51,484 bases of DNA from a virus. The stretch spans positions 1 to 51,484 of IMG/VR virus record IMGVR_UViG_3300047409_000125. One strand, given 5' to 3'. The translations under genes and the position numbers were made by a program. Below are positions 23,686-30,916 of this stretch, piece after piece (within the stretch, counting starts at the first letter, position 1; every line of letters begins with the position of its first letter). The notes under the pieces are model-generated. The model had not been told where the DNA came from. It saw nothing but the letters and a program-made list of their open reading frames with translations, and searched no databases.

Positions 23686-24615
23686 ATGGCTGATTTGAAC
23701 GATTCCCTGTCTAACCTGTTCGACGGTGATACCGGTCCGGTTCGCGTTGAGCCGATCCGCACCAATGCCGTTGAATACAAGCCTGCAACCGCTCGATTTG
23801 AAGAGGGCTGCGACAAGTGCAAAGGTACTGGCAATTTTACCAGCTGGTCCGGTCGCGTTGTCGGACAATGCTTTGCCTGCAAGGGCGCGGGAAAAAAGGT
23901 TTTCAAAACTTCGCCAATGACGCGGGAACAAAATCGCGAGCGGTCCGCAGAACGTAAGGCTGCGAATGCCGGTCAAAGCATGGTCGATTTTGCTGCTGCA
24001 CATCCCGATGTGCACGAATGGCTCAAGGCTGAAACCGCCAAGGCTGCACCATTCGCGTTTGCGGTCAGCATGGTTGAAGCAATCTGCAAGTATGGCGACT
24101 TAACCGATAAGCAATTGGCGACCTGTTACCGATTGGCTGCCAAAGCCAAGGAACGTATCGCCCAACGCGCTACGGCGGTCACCAGTGCCCCTAGCGTTGA
24201 TGTAAGCGCCATTGAGACAGCCTTTGCAAACGCTCGCTCCAAGGCTGCCAGACCGGGCCAGATGGGTATCATGGTTAAGCCGCTCAAGCTTGCTGCCGGT
24301 CCGTCAAAGGAAGATATCGCTTTCAAGGTATCTCCCGGTTCAATCGGCAGCCAATGGGAAGGACAGGTTTTCTTCAAGTCAATCGATGGGGACCGTAAAC
24401 TTGGTTATGTGAAAGACGGTCGCTTTGTTCGGCAGTTCGCTTGCACAGATGCAGAAGCGCAAGCGGTAGTGACTGTTGCGAGCAATCCCAAGGAAGGCTT
24501 GATTGCCTATGCCAAGGCTTGGAGCAAGTGCGGCGTATGTGGCCGTGGTTTGCTCAATGACGAAAGCATCGAGCGCGGGATCGGTCCCATCTGTTTTGCA
24601 AAACTTGGGTTCTAG
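23686..24615 (+). CDS. Zinc-binding early protein with DnaJ-type knuckle and DUF6011-like end
   Basis: 309 residues; start at ATG 23686 (GGAGG 5 nt upstream). N-terminal CDKCKGTG...CFACKGAG (about residues 43-67) is a DnaJ-like zinc-binding CxxCxGxG pair. The C-terminus has CGVCGRGLLNDES with IGPICFAKLG, the pattern of a DUF6011-type zinc ribbon. The middle is helical with a positively charged strand region. Likely binds nucleic acid or protein; the largest gene of the small-gene region. Confidence 0.7.
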   Translation: MADLNDSLSNLFDGDTGPVRVEPIRTNAVEYKPATARFEEGCDKCKGTGNFTSWSGRVVGQCFACKGAGKKVFKTSPMTREQNRERSAERKAANAGQSMVDFAAAHPDVHEWLKAETAKAAPFAFAVSMVEAICKYGDLTDKQLATCYRLAAKAKERIAQRATAVTSAPSVDVSAIETAFANARSKAARPGQMGIMVKPLKLAAGPSKEDIAFKVSPGSIGSQWEGQVFFKSIDGDRKLGYVKDGRFVRQFACTDAEAQAVVTVASNPKEGLIAYAKAWSKCGVCGRGLLNDESIERGIGPICFAKLGF

Positions 24616-24631
24616 ATTTTCGACATTGGTT

Positions 24632-24689
24632 CAAGCCCGGCAGCGAAAGCTTACCGGGCTTGGGGCAATAGGGAATAGTCCCTTGGAGG
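24632..24689 (+). ncRNA. Structured leader element, copy 3
   Basis: Hairpin 1 arms CAAGCCCGG (24632-24640) and CCGGGCTTG (24654-24662), inner AGC-GAAA-GCT. Hairpin 2: AGGGA-ATAG-TCCCT (24670-24683). GGAGG follows at 24685-24689 and ATG at 24698. The outer stem differs from copies 1-2 by paired changes (TAT/ATA to CAA/TTG). Confidence 0.75.
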
Positions 24690-24697
24690 TTTGAACA

Positions 24698-24877
24698 ATG
24701 GCTGTCACGCGCAAAATTACTTTCGAATATCGTCCCAACGCTGGCATGGGAGCCAAGCCCTATCATTGCGTGAAAATCATCAACAGTACCGAATACAAGC
24801 CCGGTGAATGGTTTGACGCAGAGACCGTTGAAAACCTGTGCCGATCCAATCATTGGGACGTGACGATAACGACCTAG
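24698..24877 (+). CDS. 59-residue early protein behind leader copy 3
   Basis: Frame starting MAVTRKITFEYRPN and ending HWDVTITT, with the ATG 8 nt after GGAGG. Beta-rich, basic N-terminus. It lies in the gap between leader copies 3 and 4, one gene per leader. Not recognised. Confidence 0.6.
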   Translation: MAVTRKITFEYRPNAGMGAKPYHCVKIINSTEYKPGEWFDAETVENLCRSNHWDVTITT

Positions 24878-24894
24878 CCAAATCACATCGCGTT

Positions 24895-24952
24895 CAAGCC
24901 CGGCAGCGAAAGCTTACCGGGCTTGGAGCAATAGGGAATGGTCCCTTGGAGG
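24895..24952 (+). ncRNA. Structured leader element, copy 4
   Basis: Hairpin 1 arms CAAGCCCGG (24895-24903) and CCGGGCTTG (24917-24925), inner AGC-GAAA-GCT. Hairpin 2: AGGGA-ATGG-TCCCT (24933-24946). GGAGG at 24948-24952, ATG at 24961. Shares the flank TCACATCGCGTT with copy 5. Confidence 0.75.
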
Positions 24953-24960
24953 TTAAAGCA

Positions 24961-25209
24961 ATGCCAAAGAAAACTTACTTTCGCGGAACGTTGACGCTGG
25001 TCATCGATGACAGCAACAGCGACACCCCCGCAATGGTCTATGCCCGGCGAGAAAAATTCGCATCAACGTATGACTGCGCCACTAGCGAAGGAATGGTTGA
25101 TGACGAACATCAACTATCAGAGGCTGATCTTGAATGGTTGGAAAGTCACCGTGACAAGGTGGAACGTGCTTTCGAAATTGCCCGAAAGGACCATCCCGAA
25201 TATTCCTGA
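24961..25209 (+). CDS. Acidic early protein behind leader copy 4
   Basis: 82 residues, acidic overall. Residues 1-35 look beta-rich, then an acidic helical half (DDEHQLSEADLEWLESHRDK). Small acidic early proteins are often host-protein inhibitors or DNA mimics, which is speculation here. Confidence 0.6.
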   Translation: MPKKTYFRGTLTLVIDDSNSDTPAMVYARREKFASTYDCATSEGMVDDEHQLSEADLEWLESHRDKVERAFEIARKDHPEYS

Positions 25210-25226
25210 TCCAGTCACATCGCGTT

Positions 25227-25270
25227 CAAGCCCGGCAGCGAAAGCTTACCGGGCTTGGGGCAATAGGAGG
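25227..25270 (+). ncRNA. Structured leader element, copy 5 (second hairpin lost)
   Basis: Hairpin 1 as in copies 3-4 (arms 25227-25235 and 25249-25257, inner AGC-GAAA-GCT). The second hairpin is missing: CAATAGG runs straight into AGGAGG (25265-25270). This is a natural deletion variant that separates the two hairpins. Confidence 0.7.
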
Positions 25271-25278
25271 AAATGCAA

Positions 25279-25485
25279 ATGAGCATCGAAAGCAAGCTTT
25301 GGAAAGTGGTTTCCTATGGGATGCAGATTGCAGTGCTGCAAAAAGCATCTGGGATGCAGCGTTTCGTAACAATCGGAAAATTTCCGAATAGCGAAGCACT
25401 GGCAGCAATGAGCGAGCGACAATTTGACCGGTTATGCCGTGAAACGTTTCATGACGAACCAAAACAGCGAAAGGGAATATGCTAA
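25279..25485 (+). CDS. Early protein behind leader copy 5
   Basis: 68 residues. ATG 25279 is 8 nt from AGGAGG; an ATG at 25273 is too close. Basic, with FVTIGKFPNSEALAAMSERQFDRLCRETF in the second half, predicted alpha/beta. Ends in TAATG overlap with the next gene. Confidence 0.55.
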   Translation: MSIESKLWKVVSYGMQIAVLQKASGMQRFVTIGKFPNSEALAAMSERQFDRLCRETFHDEPKQRKGIC

Positions 25486-25892
25486 TGGATACCTTACGAG
25501 CGATCAAAAAACGGGATGCTGCAATCGGTCGATTGCGTGACCTGTATAGCAGCGCGGAAAGTTTTGGCTTCACGTCCGCGACAATCAATGAGCGGTTCAG
25601 CGCAATCAATGCTGACCTGTACAAATGCCCATCATGGGTTCGGGAATATGTCGGCGGTTATCGCCGATGCCTTGATGACATGCTCTATCGCTACAAGCTT
25701 GTGCACGGCGGTTTTTATGCGGAAAAATTTTATTCGACGCATTCAAACCGATATGACTACTACGGCAGCAATGGAATTGATGCTGTCGATTATGCCGACA
25801 ATGGCCGCGTTACATTGCGCGGCCACTACTGGATCAAGCACGTTGACAAGGGCAACCCGAAACCGTTTTTTACAATGGAGAACGACCGATGA
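25485..25892 (+). CDS. Early protein, unknown
   Basis: 135 residues from ATG at 25485 (TAATG with the upstream stop; an ATG at 25479 is also possible). Tyr- and Arg-rich (YVGGYRRCLDDMLYRYK), charged, no membrane segment. Coupled to the next gene by ATGA. Unknown. Confidence 0.6.
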   Translation: MDTLRAIKKRDAAIGRLRDLYSSAESFGFTSATINERFSAINADLYKCPSWVREYVGGYRRCLDDMLYRYKLVHGGFYAEKFYSTHSNRYDYYGSNGIDAVDYADNGRVTLRGHYWIKHVDKGNPKPFFTMENDR

Positions 25893-26302
25893 AACAGCGA
25901 CCGGAAATTATGCTTTGGCTTGACGACCATCGCGGGCAATATATCCCGCGCGACTTTGCGCAATCGTTCGTTGACCGCGCTAGCGCGGTCACAGGCGTAT
26001 CTGACGACCAATGGGCGATCTTAGAAGCTGGTCCAGTTGGCGGATTAGACAGCGAAGGCGATGGCAGCGAATACTATTGGGAAGTGTGGCAAGAGGTTTG
26101 CGACTACGCCATAGTGACAGACGAGCACGGCAACAAATATCGCATTCATCAGGATGGCGCTTGCTGGCTGATCCCTGATGGAATGGAATGGTCCGATCAA
26201 GATGATTGGTTCAGATGGCCCGATGACAGCGATCCCGAATACGAGCACGAGGACAAGCTTGATCCGCCGGGATGGGAAGGCGGGTTTGCCGATAACCATT
26301 GA
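25889..26302 (+). CDS. Very acidic early protein, possible DNA mimic
   Basis: 137 residues, start in an ATGA overlap. Very acidic (DSEGDGSEYYWEVWQEVCDYA; later DQDDWFRWPDDSDPEYEHED) with many Trp and Tyr, pI clearly low. Such composition is seen in DNA-mimic antirestriction proteins, but also in unrelated small phage proteins. Followed by a strong terminator, so it ends the small-gene transcript. Confidence 0.6.
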   Translation: MKQRPEIMLWLDDHRGQYIPRDFAQSFVDRASAVTGVSDDQWAILEAGPVGGLDSEGDGSEYYWEVWQEVCDYAIVTDEHGNKYRIHQDGACWLIPDGMEWSDQDDWFRWPDDSDPEYEHEDKLDPPGWEGGFADNH

Positions 26303-26307
26303 AACCC

Positions 26308-26336
26308 AAAGCCCGGCATTGCTGCCGGGCTTTTTT
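26308..26336 (+). terminator. Rho-independent terminator after the small-gene run
   Basis: Arms AAAGCCCGGCA (26308-26318) and TGCCGGGCTTT (26323-26333) with a 4-nt loop, then T6 (26331-26336). A clean bidirectionally symmetric stem with T-tract on the plus strand. Its CCGGC core resembles hairpin 1 of the leaders. Confidence 0.85.
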
Positions 26337-26390
26337 CATGCCCTAGCGCGGCTCACTGGTGCGTTATTCCGAACAGCCCGCTAGGTGGAT

Positions 26391-26420
26391 GCCCGGACAG
26401 TGTAAGGCCATTCACCGGGC
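26391..26420 (+). promoter_or_regulatory. Degenerate leader-like hairpin
   Basis: GCCCGG (26391-26396) and CCGGGC (26415-26420) are separated by 18 nt; the inner GNRA stem of the leaders is missing. The gap 26303-26522 otherwise has a 15-mer repeated from 21839 and the 13-mer GATTGCGCTATCG (26454-26466), also at 26960. Confidence 0.4.
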
Positions 26421-26522
26421 TTCTAATCGAACAATGACACTAATCGACCTGGACGATTGCGCTATCGTAAAGCTTGAACCTTTCGCTGGGATGTGGTGAC
26501 CAATAGACAGGAAGGAATGATA

Positions 26523-26708
26523 ATGCAGGAACGTGACATCCTATTCGAGCGCGGTCCTTACTGGATCAAGGCTGCCGATACCTTCGTAGGCTTTGAAGTG
26601 TATCGTACGATACAAATCCATAGCGTGCGCGTTGCGTCGATTGGCTGGACCGGAACCGCCGGGCTGGATCGGGCAAAGGCGGAGATAGAGCGCCGCATTG
26701 CACAATAA
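26523..26708 (+). CDS. Small early protein, unknown
   Basis: 61 residues from the third ATG in the frame (26523), 7 nt after AGGAAGG. Mixed sequence with beta then helix (LDRAKAEIERRIAQ). Lies between the terminator and the iteron cluster. Confidence 0.6.
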   Translation: MQERDILFERGPYWIKAADTFVGFEVYRTIQIHSVRVASIGWTGTAGLDRAKAEIERRIAQ

Positions 26709-26731
26709 CGAGTGCGGCGCAGCATGATGCT

Positions 26732-26784
26732 GGTATACAGTATACTGTATACCACCAGCGGTGGCATCTGGTATACAGTATACA
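26732..26784. repeat. GTATAC array next to the origin candidate
   Basis: A triple GTATAC run (GGTATAC-A-GTATAC-T-GTATACC, 26732-26753) followed by GGTATAC-A-GTATACA (26770-26784). The word TGGCATCTGGTATAC preceding the latter is identical to that in the array at 20.2 kb. Confidence 0.75.
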
Positions 26785-26842
26785 AAATGCCAGCCGGGTG
26801 CGCGGCGGATCGCCCCGCGCCGCCGGGCCGGGAGTGGAGCGG

Positions 26843-27002
26843 AAAAAGCATGCTTTTTTATACAGGCGAAAAAAGCATGCTTTTTTCCTGCCCCATGGGC
26901 CAATAGCCGGGCGAGAAAAAGCATGCTTTTTATACAGGCGAAAAAAGCATGCTTTTTTGATTGCGCTATCGCTATTGGCGTGCAATAAAAAGCATGCTTT
27001 TT
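26843..27002. repeat. Five AAAAAGCATGCTTTTT palindromes, candidate replication origin
   Basis: Perfect 16- to 18-bp palindromes centred on GCATGC at 26843-26859, 26869-26886, 26916-26931, 26941-26958 and 26987-27002. The first four form two near-identical direct repeats of about 43 bp, joined by ATACAGGCG. Further copies occur inside genes at 27319-27332 and 27688-27704. AT-rich palindromic iterons just upstream of the primase-helicase, next to GTATAC boxes, are typical of origins. The 310-bp gap 26709-27018 has no gene. Confidence 0.7.
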
Positions 27003-27018
27003 ACTCAGGGAGGTTCCA

Positions 27019-27216
27019 ATGCCTACATACTATGACGACAACTACGGCTTCTGGCACGGCATGGATGACCCGGACAAGGTGGCGTTCTACCATGAGGTAC
27101 AGCGCAACAGCGTCCGCAAGAAGTGCGAGCGTTGCAATCGCATGGTCAAGATCAGGCGCGACTACGCCATCTGCAATGCGTGCGCGGAGGAGATGGAACG
27201 TGGGGGAGACTGGTGA
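27019..27216 (+). CDS. Small zinc-ribbon protein
   Basis: 65 residues; GGGAGG 7 nt before ATG 27019. The C-terminal half has CERCNRMVKIRRDYAICNAC, a four-Cys zinc ribbon. First gene after the palindrome cluster and just upstream of the primase, so a role in replication initiation or regulation is plausible. Overlaps the next gene by one base. Confidence 0.65.
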   Translation: MPTYYDDNYGFWHGMDDPDKVAFYHEVQRNSVRKKCERCNRMVKIRRDYAICNACAEEMERGGDW

Positions 27217-27392
27217 TGGCAGACGTTTCATTTTGCCCATGCGGCAGCGGATATCGCGCAGAGCCGCAGTTCGATGGCTATGCCATCTTCCTGTGCTACA
27301 CCTGCCCGCGCTGTCATGAAAAAAGCATGCTTAGATACCGTCGCGACATTCACGAACGGTATGAATGCGACGAACCGATTGACGAAGAATAG
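27216..27392 (+). CDS. Small zinc-ribbon protein 2
   Basis: 58 residues from ATG 27216 (TGATG overlap). Cys pairs CPCG and CYTCPRC could form a zinc ribbon. A GCATGC palindrome copy is embedded in the coding sequence (codons for EKSML). Confidence 0.6.
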   Translation: MADVSFCPCGSGYRAEPQFDGYAIFLCYTCPRCHEKSMLRYRRDIHERYECDEPIDEE

Positions 27393-27440
27393 CGGAGTGC
27401 TAATGTCCGCTATCGTACATTTCCTCCGAAAGCCATCATC

Positions 27441-29711
27441 ATGACACGGACAGAACTCGTCAGGCTGGCGCGCGACCTGTACACAACGCACGGCCTGATG
27501 CCTGTTCCGGTCGCTGGCAAGGTTCCGCTTGGTGGCATGGGCTGGAACCAGCTGCCGATTGATGCACGCCTTGCCATCGCAGCCAGCGAAAGCTGCACCG
27601 GCATCGGCATGCAGATGGGATTGATCTTTCATCCCGTGCTGGGACCGAAGGAAGCGAGAACAATAGACTGCGATATAGACGACCGGCAAAAAAGCATGCT
27701 TTTTGCTGGTACCCTGAACAACTACTTCCACCCTACGCATTGGCGTTGGGGCAGGCGACCGGCCACGCTGGTGTTCACTGATCCCGGTGTCATCAAGCGT
27801 GAGAAGTTTGGTGACGTGCAGTTGCTGGGCAGCGGCAAGCAGGTTGTCTACTGGGGCGACTACCTGAACAAGTTGCCATTGCTGACTGACCCCCGCGAAT
27901 ACTGGATGGAAGGCACATCAATCTTTGATCTGATGCCGCCAGTGGTGCCCGCAGGCGTGCTGCAATCGGCACTGGAAGCCGGGGTAACCGCCGCTGGTTA
28001 TACAACGCAGTCAAGGCAAATTGAAGCCGCTCCGCTCAGTGCGGATGATCTGGCGATGCTGAACGGCGATATCCTCAATCAGTTCCGTTCCGACATGCAA
28101 AGCATGCTGGACGACATAGACCGGTCGCCAACAGGCTCTGGCCGGGGCACCAAGCTGCACCGGCTGGGCATCAAGTACGGTGCGCTGATCAAGGCCAGCG
28201 GCAACGCACCGGCACTGGTGGACGCGGCACGCATCTCACCGGACTTCGTGGACTACGCGCCCATCAGCAACCCGGTGCTGGCCGAAATAGGACAGATGGC
28301 TGAAGATGCCTTTGCGCTGCTGCCGGGTTCGTTGGGTCAGGGTGACAGACGTGATTTCGCACGCGGTGTAGGCGCATCGATGGGGCTGGCGCAAGGCGTG
28401 GAGGTTCGCAAGGCGAAGACCCCTTTATTACTGCCCACTGGGCGCGACCACCCCGGTCAGACCGTCCATGACCTGATGCTGGAAAATCTTCCACCGTTGA
28501 AATTTCTGGTGGACAGGTACCTGACCGACAGCGGTTGCGTCATCCTCGCAGGTAAGCCAAAGATAGGCAAAGGGTGGATTGTTCTTGAACTGGGGATGTG
28601 CATCGCTGAAGGAAGCCAGTTCTGGGACCGGCAATGTACCCAAGGCGAAGTCCTGATGTACATGCTTGAGGACAACAAGCGCCGGGTGAGAGAGCGCATC
28701 CGCATCCTGCGGCCAGCTGGTTTCAATCCTTCATCCAAGATGCGCTTCCGCTATTCGGCAGACGGTCCCTTCTTCATCGATAGCGACGGTACCGGCACGT
28801 TGCTGGATGACATGCGCAAGCACATGACCGACTTTCCAGCCATCCGGTTCATCGTGGTTGACGTGCTGCAACGGGTTCGCGGCAAGGTCGAGCGTTCGGA
28901 CAACGCCTATCAGATCGACTACAAGGTGATTGGTGCGCTACAGAAATTCGCAGCCGGGTTCAGCGTGATGATTTTGGTTGTGCATCACGTCAAAAAGGGT
29001 AGAGTGGATGACGCTATCGATAGCGTTAACGGTTCATTTGGCGTGGCTGGTGCGGCTGACGGCGCTATCATTATCGGCAGGGAAGGCGGCATAGTACGGA
29101 TCGAAAGCAGGATGCGCGACATTCCCGATTTCGAATTTGATCTGATAAAGGAAAATGGAAGCCCAATGTGGAAGCCTGCACAAACCGTGGAAGAACTGCT
29201 TGGACCGACTGAAGGTACCAAGACGCAAGCCGTGATGCTGGCGCTGCACGCCGCTGCATGCTGCCTGACAGCTGGCGATCTTGGCGTTCGAACCGGTATC
29301 AGCGAAAAGAATGCTGCGACCTATCTGGTCCGCTTGATGAAGACCAATCAGGTATCGCGACCGTCGCGCGGCTGGTACATGGCTGTCGGACTGCCATATC
29401 GCGAACGGATCAAGGGGGTTATTGACGTACTGAAACGAATGCCCAAGACCGTGGCAACCGCCGACATCAAGGCCAAGTACGGACCCAACGTCGCACCACT
29501 TGAAGCTACCTACATGATCCTGACCCCTGTGGCGATCAAGGAAATCGAGGCTGGCTTCGTTGACGGCAAGGACTGCCTGAACAGCCTGAAGTTTCGTGGT
29601 CTGGCCGTATTTAATAGCGACACCACTTGGCTGATTGGCGATGACTGGGAACCAGCACAGCCGGTCATGAAAGAAAACCCGTTTGCTCAACAGAGGATGC
29701 CTTGGCAATGA
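27441..29711 (+). CDS. Bifunctional primase-helicase (primpol-like + RepA-like AAA ATPase)
   Basis: 756 residues. The N-terminal region has the prim-pol opening (LARDLYTTHGLMPVPVAGK, then GW) and an acidic DCDIDD motif near residue 76. The C-terminal half is a RecA-fold helicase: Walker A GKPKIGKG (about 370), FIVVDVLQ as Walker B (about 475), LVVHHVKKG, then a winged-helix-like tail. It should unwind and prime the phage genome. No separate initiator gene is visible, so it may also recognise the nearby palindromes. One palindrome lies in the coding sequence near residue 84. Confidence 0.85.
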   Translation: MTRTELVRLARDLYTTHGLMPVPVAGKVPLGGMGWNQLPIDARLAIAASESCTGIGMQMGLIFHPVLGPKEARTIDCDIDDRQKSMLFAGTLNNYFHPTHWRWGRRPATLVFTDPGVIKREKFGDVQLLGSGKQVVYWGDYLNKLPLLTDPREYWMEGTSIFDLMPPVVPAGVLQSALEAGVTAAGYTTQSRQIEAAPLSADDLAMLNGDILNQFRSDMQSMLDDIDRSPTGSGRGTKLHRLGIKYGALIKASGNAPALVDAARISPDFVDYAPISNPVLAEIGQMAEDAFALLPGSLGQGDRRDFARGVGASMGLAQGVEVRKAKTPLLLPTGRDHPGQTVHDLMLENLPPLKFLVDRYLTDSGCVILAGKPKIGKGWIVLELGMCIAEGSQFWDRQCTQGEVLMYMLEDNKRRVRERIRILRPAGFNPSSKMRFRYSADGPFFIDSDGTGTLLDDMRKHMTDFPAIRFIVVDVLQRVRGKVERSDNAYQIDYKVIGALQKFAAGFSVMILVVHHVKKGRVDDAIDSVNGSFGVAGAADGAIIIGREGGIVRIESRMRDIPDFEFDLIKENGSPMWKPAQTVEELLGPTEGTKTQAVMLALHAAACCLTAGDLGVRTGISEKNAATYLVRLMKTNQVSRPSRGWYMAVGLPYRERIKGVIDVLKRMPKTVATADIKAKYGPNVAPLEATYMILTPVAIKEIEAGFVDGKDCLNSLKFRGLAVFNSDTTWLIGDDWEPAQPVMKENPFAQQRMPWQ

Positions 29712-29842
29712 AAAAGAAAGAAATGGATGAGTGGCTGAAAAAGTTCGCAGCTATCATGGATGACGGCGAAAAAAGCAAAGCATTTAAAAAGTATATCGAA
29801 CAGCGAAAGAAAGAACTCAAAGATGAAGATCACAATTCCTAA
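29708..29842 (+). CDS. 44-residue charged protein
   Basis: MKKKEMDEWLKKF start overlapping the primase stop (ATGA). Almost all Lys/Glu/Asp, one amphipathic helix. It overlaps the next gene by 20 bp. Possibly a helicase partner. Confidence 0.5.
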   Translation: MKKKEMDEWLKKFAAIMDDGEKSKAFKKYIEQRKKELKDEDHNS

Positions 29843-30254
29843 AATTCTGGCTGGTGGTGTTGGCTTGTTTTCATTGATGTTTGTATTTGCGCTGGTGCGC
29901 GTCGAGACATCGGAGACACGCCAGACCGCAGCGATGCATGAAGTCAAGAAGGCGATTACTGAAGTGATCAACGTGGTCGAAGTGCCTGAAGCCACCAAAA
30001 TCTGGGCATTGAAACGCGGTTACCAGTTGAATGGCAATTCAATGGTGGGACCGACAATTGATCTGACCAAGGAAAGCCCTGACACCAAGGTTATTGAAAC
30101 CATTGTAGTGAAGCCGGATGAACTCAACGAAATCGACAGGGCCATGCCGGTCGAGAAGATACAGGCGCAGACGCCGGTCGAAACCAATGTCTGCACCCGT
30201 CACGGCATGAAGAAAGTCGTCAAGGGCGATAGCTGGCATTGCCGAAGACTTTAG
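29823..30254 (+). CDS. Membrane-anchored early protein, unknown
   Basis: 143 residues from ATG 29823. One N-terminal transmembrane segment (ILAGGVGLFSLMFVFALV, about 7-24), then a soluble part ending with a Cys/His pair (VCTRHGMKKVVKGDSWHC). Its last 35 bp overlap the end of the opposite-strand GcrA gene. Function unknown; membrane localisation is clear. Confidence 0.6.
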   Translation: MKITIPKILAGGVGLFSLMFVFALVRVETSETRQTAAMHEVKKAITEVINVVEVPEATKIWALKRGYQLNGNSMVGPTIDLTKESPDTKVIETIVVKPDELNEIDRAMPVEKIQAQTPVETNVCTRHGMKKVVKGDSWHCRRL

Positions 30255-30648
30255 CCCTGTGAACCTTGCACCATGATCCGTTGTTTACTGCCGGGCCGCC
30301 ACAATAGAAACCACCGCGTTTTTCGACCGGCCACAGTGGAAACCTGCAATCGCCATCGCGCAGTTCGTAAATGGTCAACTTCATGCCGGGAATGCGTTTC
30401 TTGACGACCGGTGTGATTGCGGCCATCACTTCTTTCTTCAATCGCGGCTGCACCATGTTCTTGCGCGCCCTTATACCCAGTCGTCTTCCCCTTCCGATAC
30501 AGCTACCCTTGGTAAACGTTACGCCAAATCTGTCGGTCATGATCTTGGCGATCTTGGTGTATGACACACCCGGATTTTCTTCGACCAGCTTCTTCAGTTC
30601 TTCGTCAGCCTCTGTGGTCCAGATAATTCCATTGTTGTTCTTCCGCAT
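30220..30648 (-). CDS. gcrA: GcrA-like cell-cycle regulator
   Basis: 142 residues. The N-terminus (about 9-60) matches the GcrA helix-turn-helix: WTTEADEELKKLV, then YTKIAKIM and IGRGRRLGI. The C-terminus has CRFPLW...FYCGGP...WCKVH, matching the CxxP/FCG/YCxxH zinc-like end of GcrA. In alphaproteobacteria GcrA binds sigma-70 holoenzyme and activates promoters with CcrM-methylated GANTC sites. The phage copy could redirect host transcription or timing. It is the only minus-strand gene in the early region. Confidence 0.85.
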   Translation of the reverse strand: MRKNNNGIIWTTEADEELKKLVEENPGVSYTKIAKIMTDRFGVTFTKGSCIGRGRRLGIRARKNMVQPRLKKEVMAAITPVVKKRIPGMKLTIYELRDGDCRFPLWPVEKRGGFYCGGPAVNNGSWCKVHRAKVFGNASYRP

Positions 30649-30651
30649 CTG

Positions 30652-30680
30652 TTGACTTCCCTTTTCCGATAGCGTATCCG
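30652..30680 (+). promoter_or_regulatory. Candidate sigma-70 promoter with GATAGCGTAT box
   Basis: TTGACT (30652-30657), 17-nt spacer, TATCCG (30675-30680); the spacer ends in GATAGCG. It parallels the promoter at 31335. It would drive the gene at 30707. The palindrome CTGTT-AAC-AACAG at 30685-30697 lies downstream. Confidence 0.45.
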
Positions 30681-30706
30681 ATAACTGTTAACAACAGGGG
30701 GGTACG

Positions 30707-30916
30707 GTGTCAATATCGGAAATCATCTATACAGTCGTGAGAGAAGACGGTATCTACGAAGTGCTGAGAGTAGACGGTACCCACAACTACGTAGTTGTTC
30801 AAACCAACATCCGGACAAAAGAGAAGGCAATCGAAGCATGCAGGACATGGCAACAGAGACAGACAGAAAGCCATACGACTTCGCTACTATCGGAGAACAA
30901 ATCGCAGCAGCCCTGA
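30707..30916 (+). CDS. Small early protein, unknown
   Basis: 69 residues from a GTG start at 30707 (AGGGGGG 6 nt upstream). N-terminal beta strands (IIYTVVREDGIYEVLRV), helical end. Overlaps the next gene in another frame by 79 bp. Confidence 0.55.
   Translation: MSISEIIYTVVREDGIYEVLRVDGTHNYVVVQTNIRTKEKAIEACRTWQQRQTESHTTSLLSENKSQQP

Noticed and set aside
22222-25257. Hairpin 1 of the leaders as rho-independent terminators
   Set aside because: No T-tract follows the stem in any copy (GGGGCAATAG instead); the true terminator at 26308 shows how one looks in this genome.
26843-27002. CRISPR array
   Set aside because: The repeats are palindromes of 16-18 bp with spacers of uneven length that are themselves repeated, and there is no cas gene.
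26843-27002. A string of transcription terminators
   Set aside because: The stems would be almost only A-U with a CAUG loop, too weak for termination, and five in a row upstream of a needed gene makes little sense.
26541-27319. Overlapping frames rich in KKHAF, KACFF or KSMLF in several phases across 26.5-27.3 kb
   Set aside because: These peptides are just translations of the AAAAAGCATGCTTTTT palindrome; no start signals and no protein-like composition elsewhere.
27228-27740. 170-codon minus-strand frame at the start of the primase gene
   Set aside because: No ribosome site, antisense to two genes with recognisable motifs.
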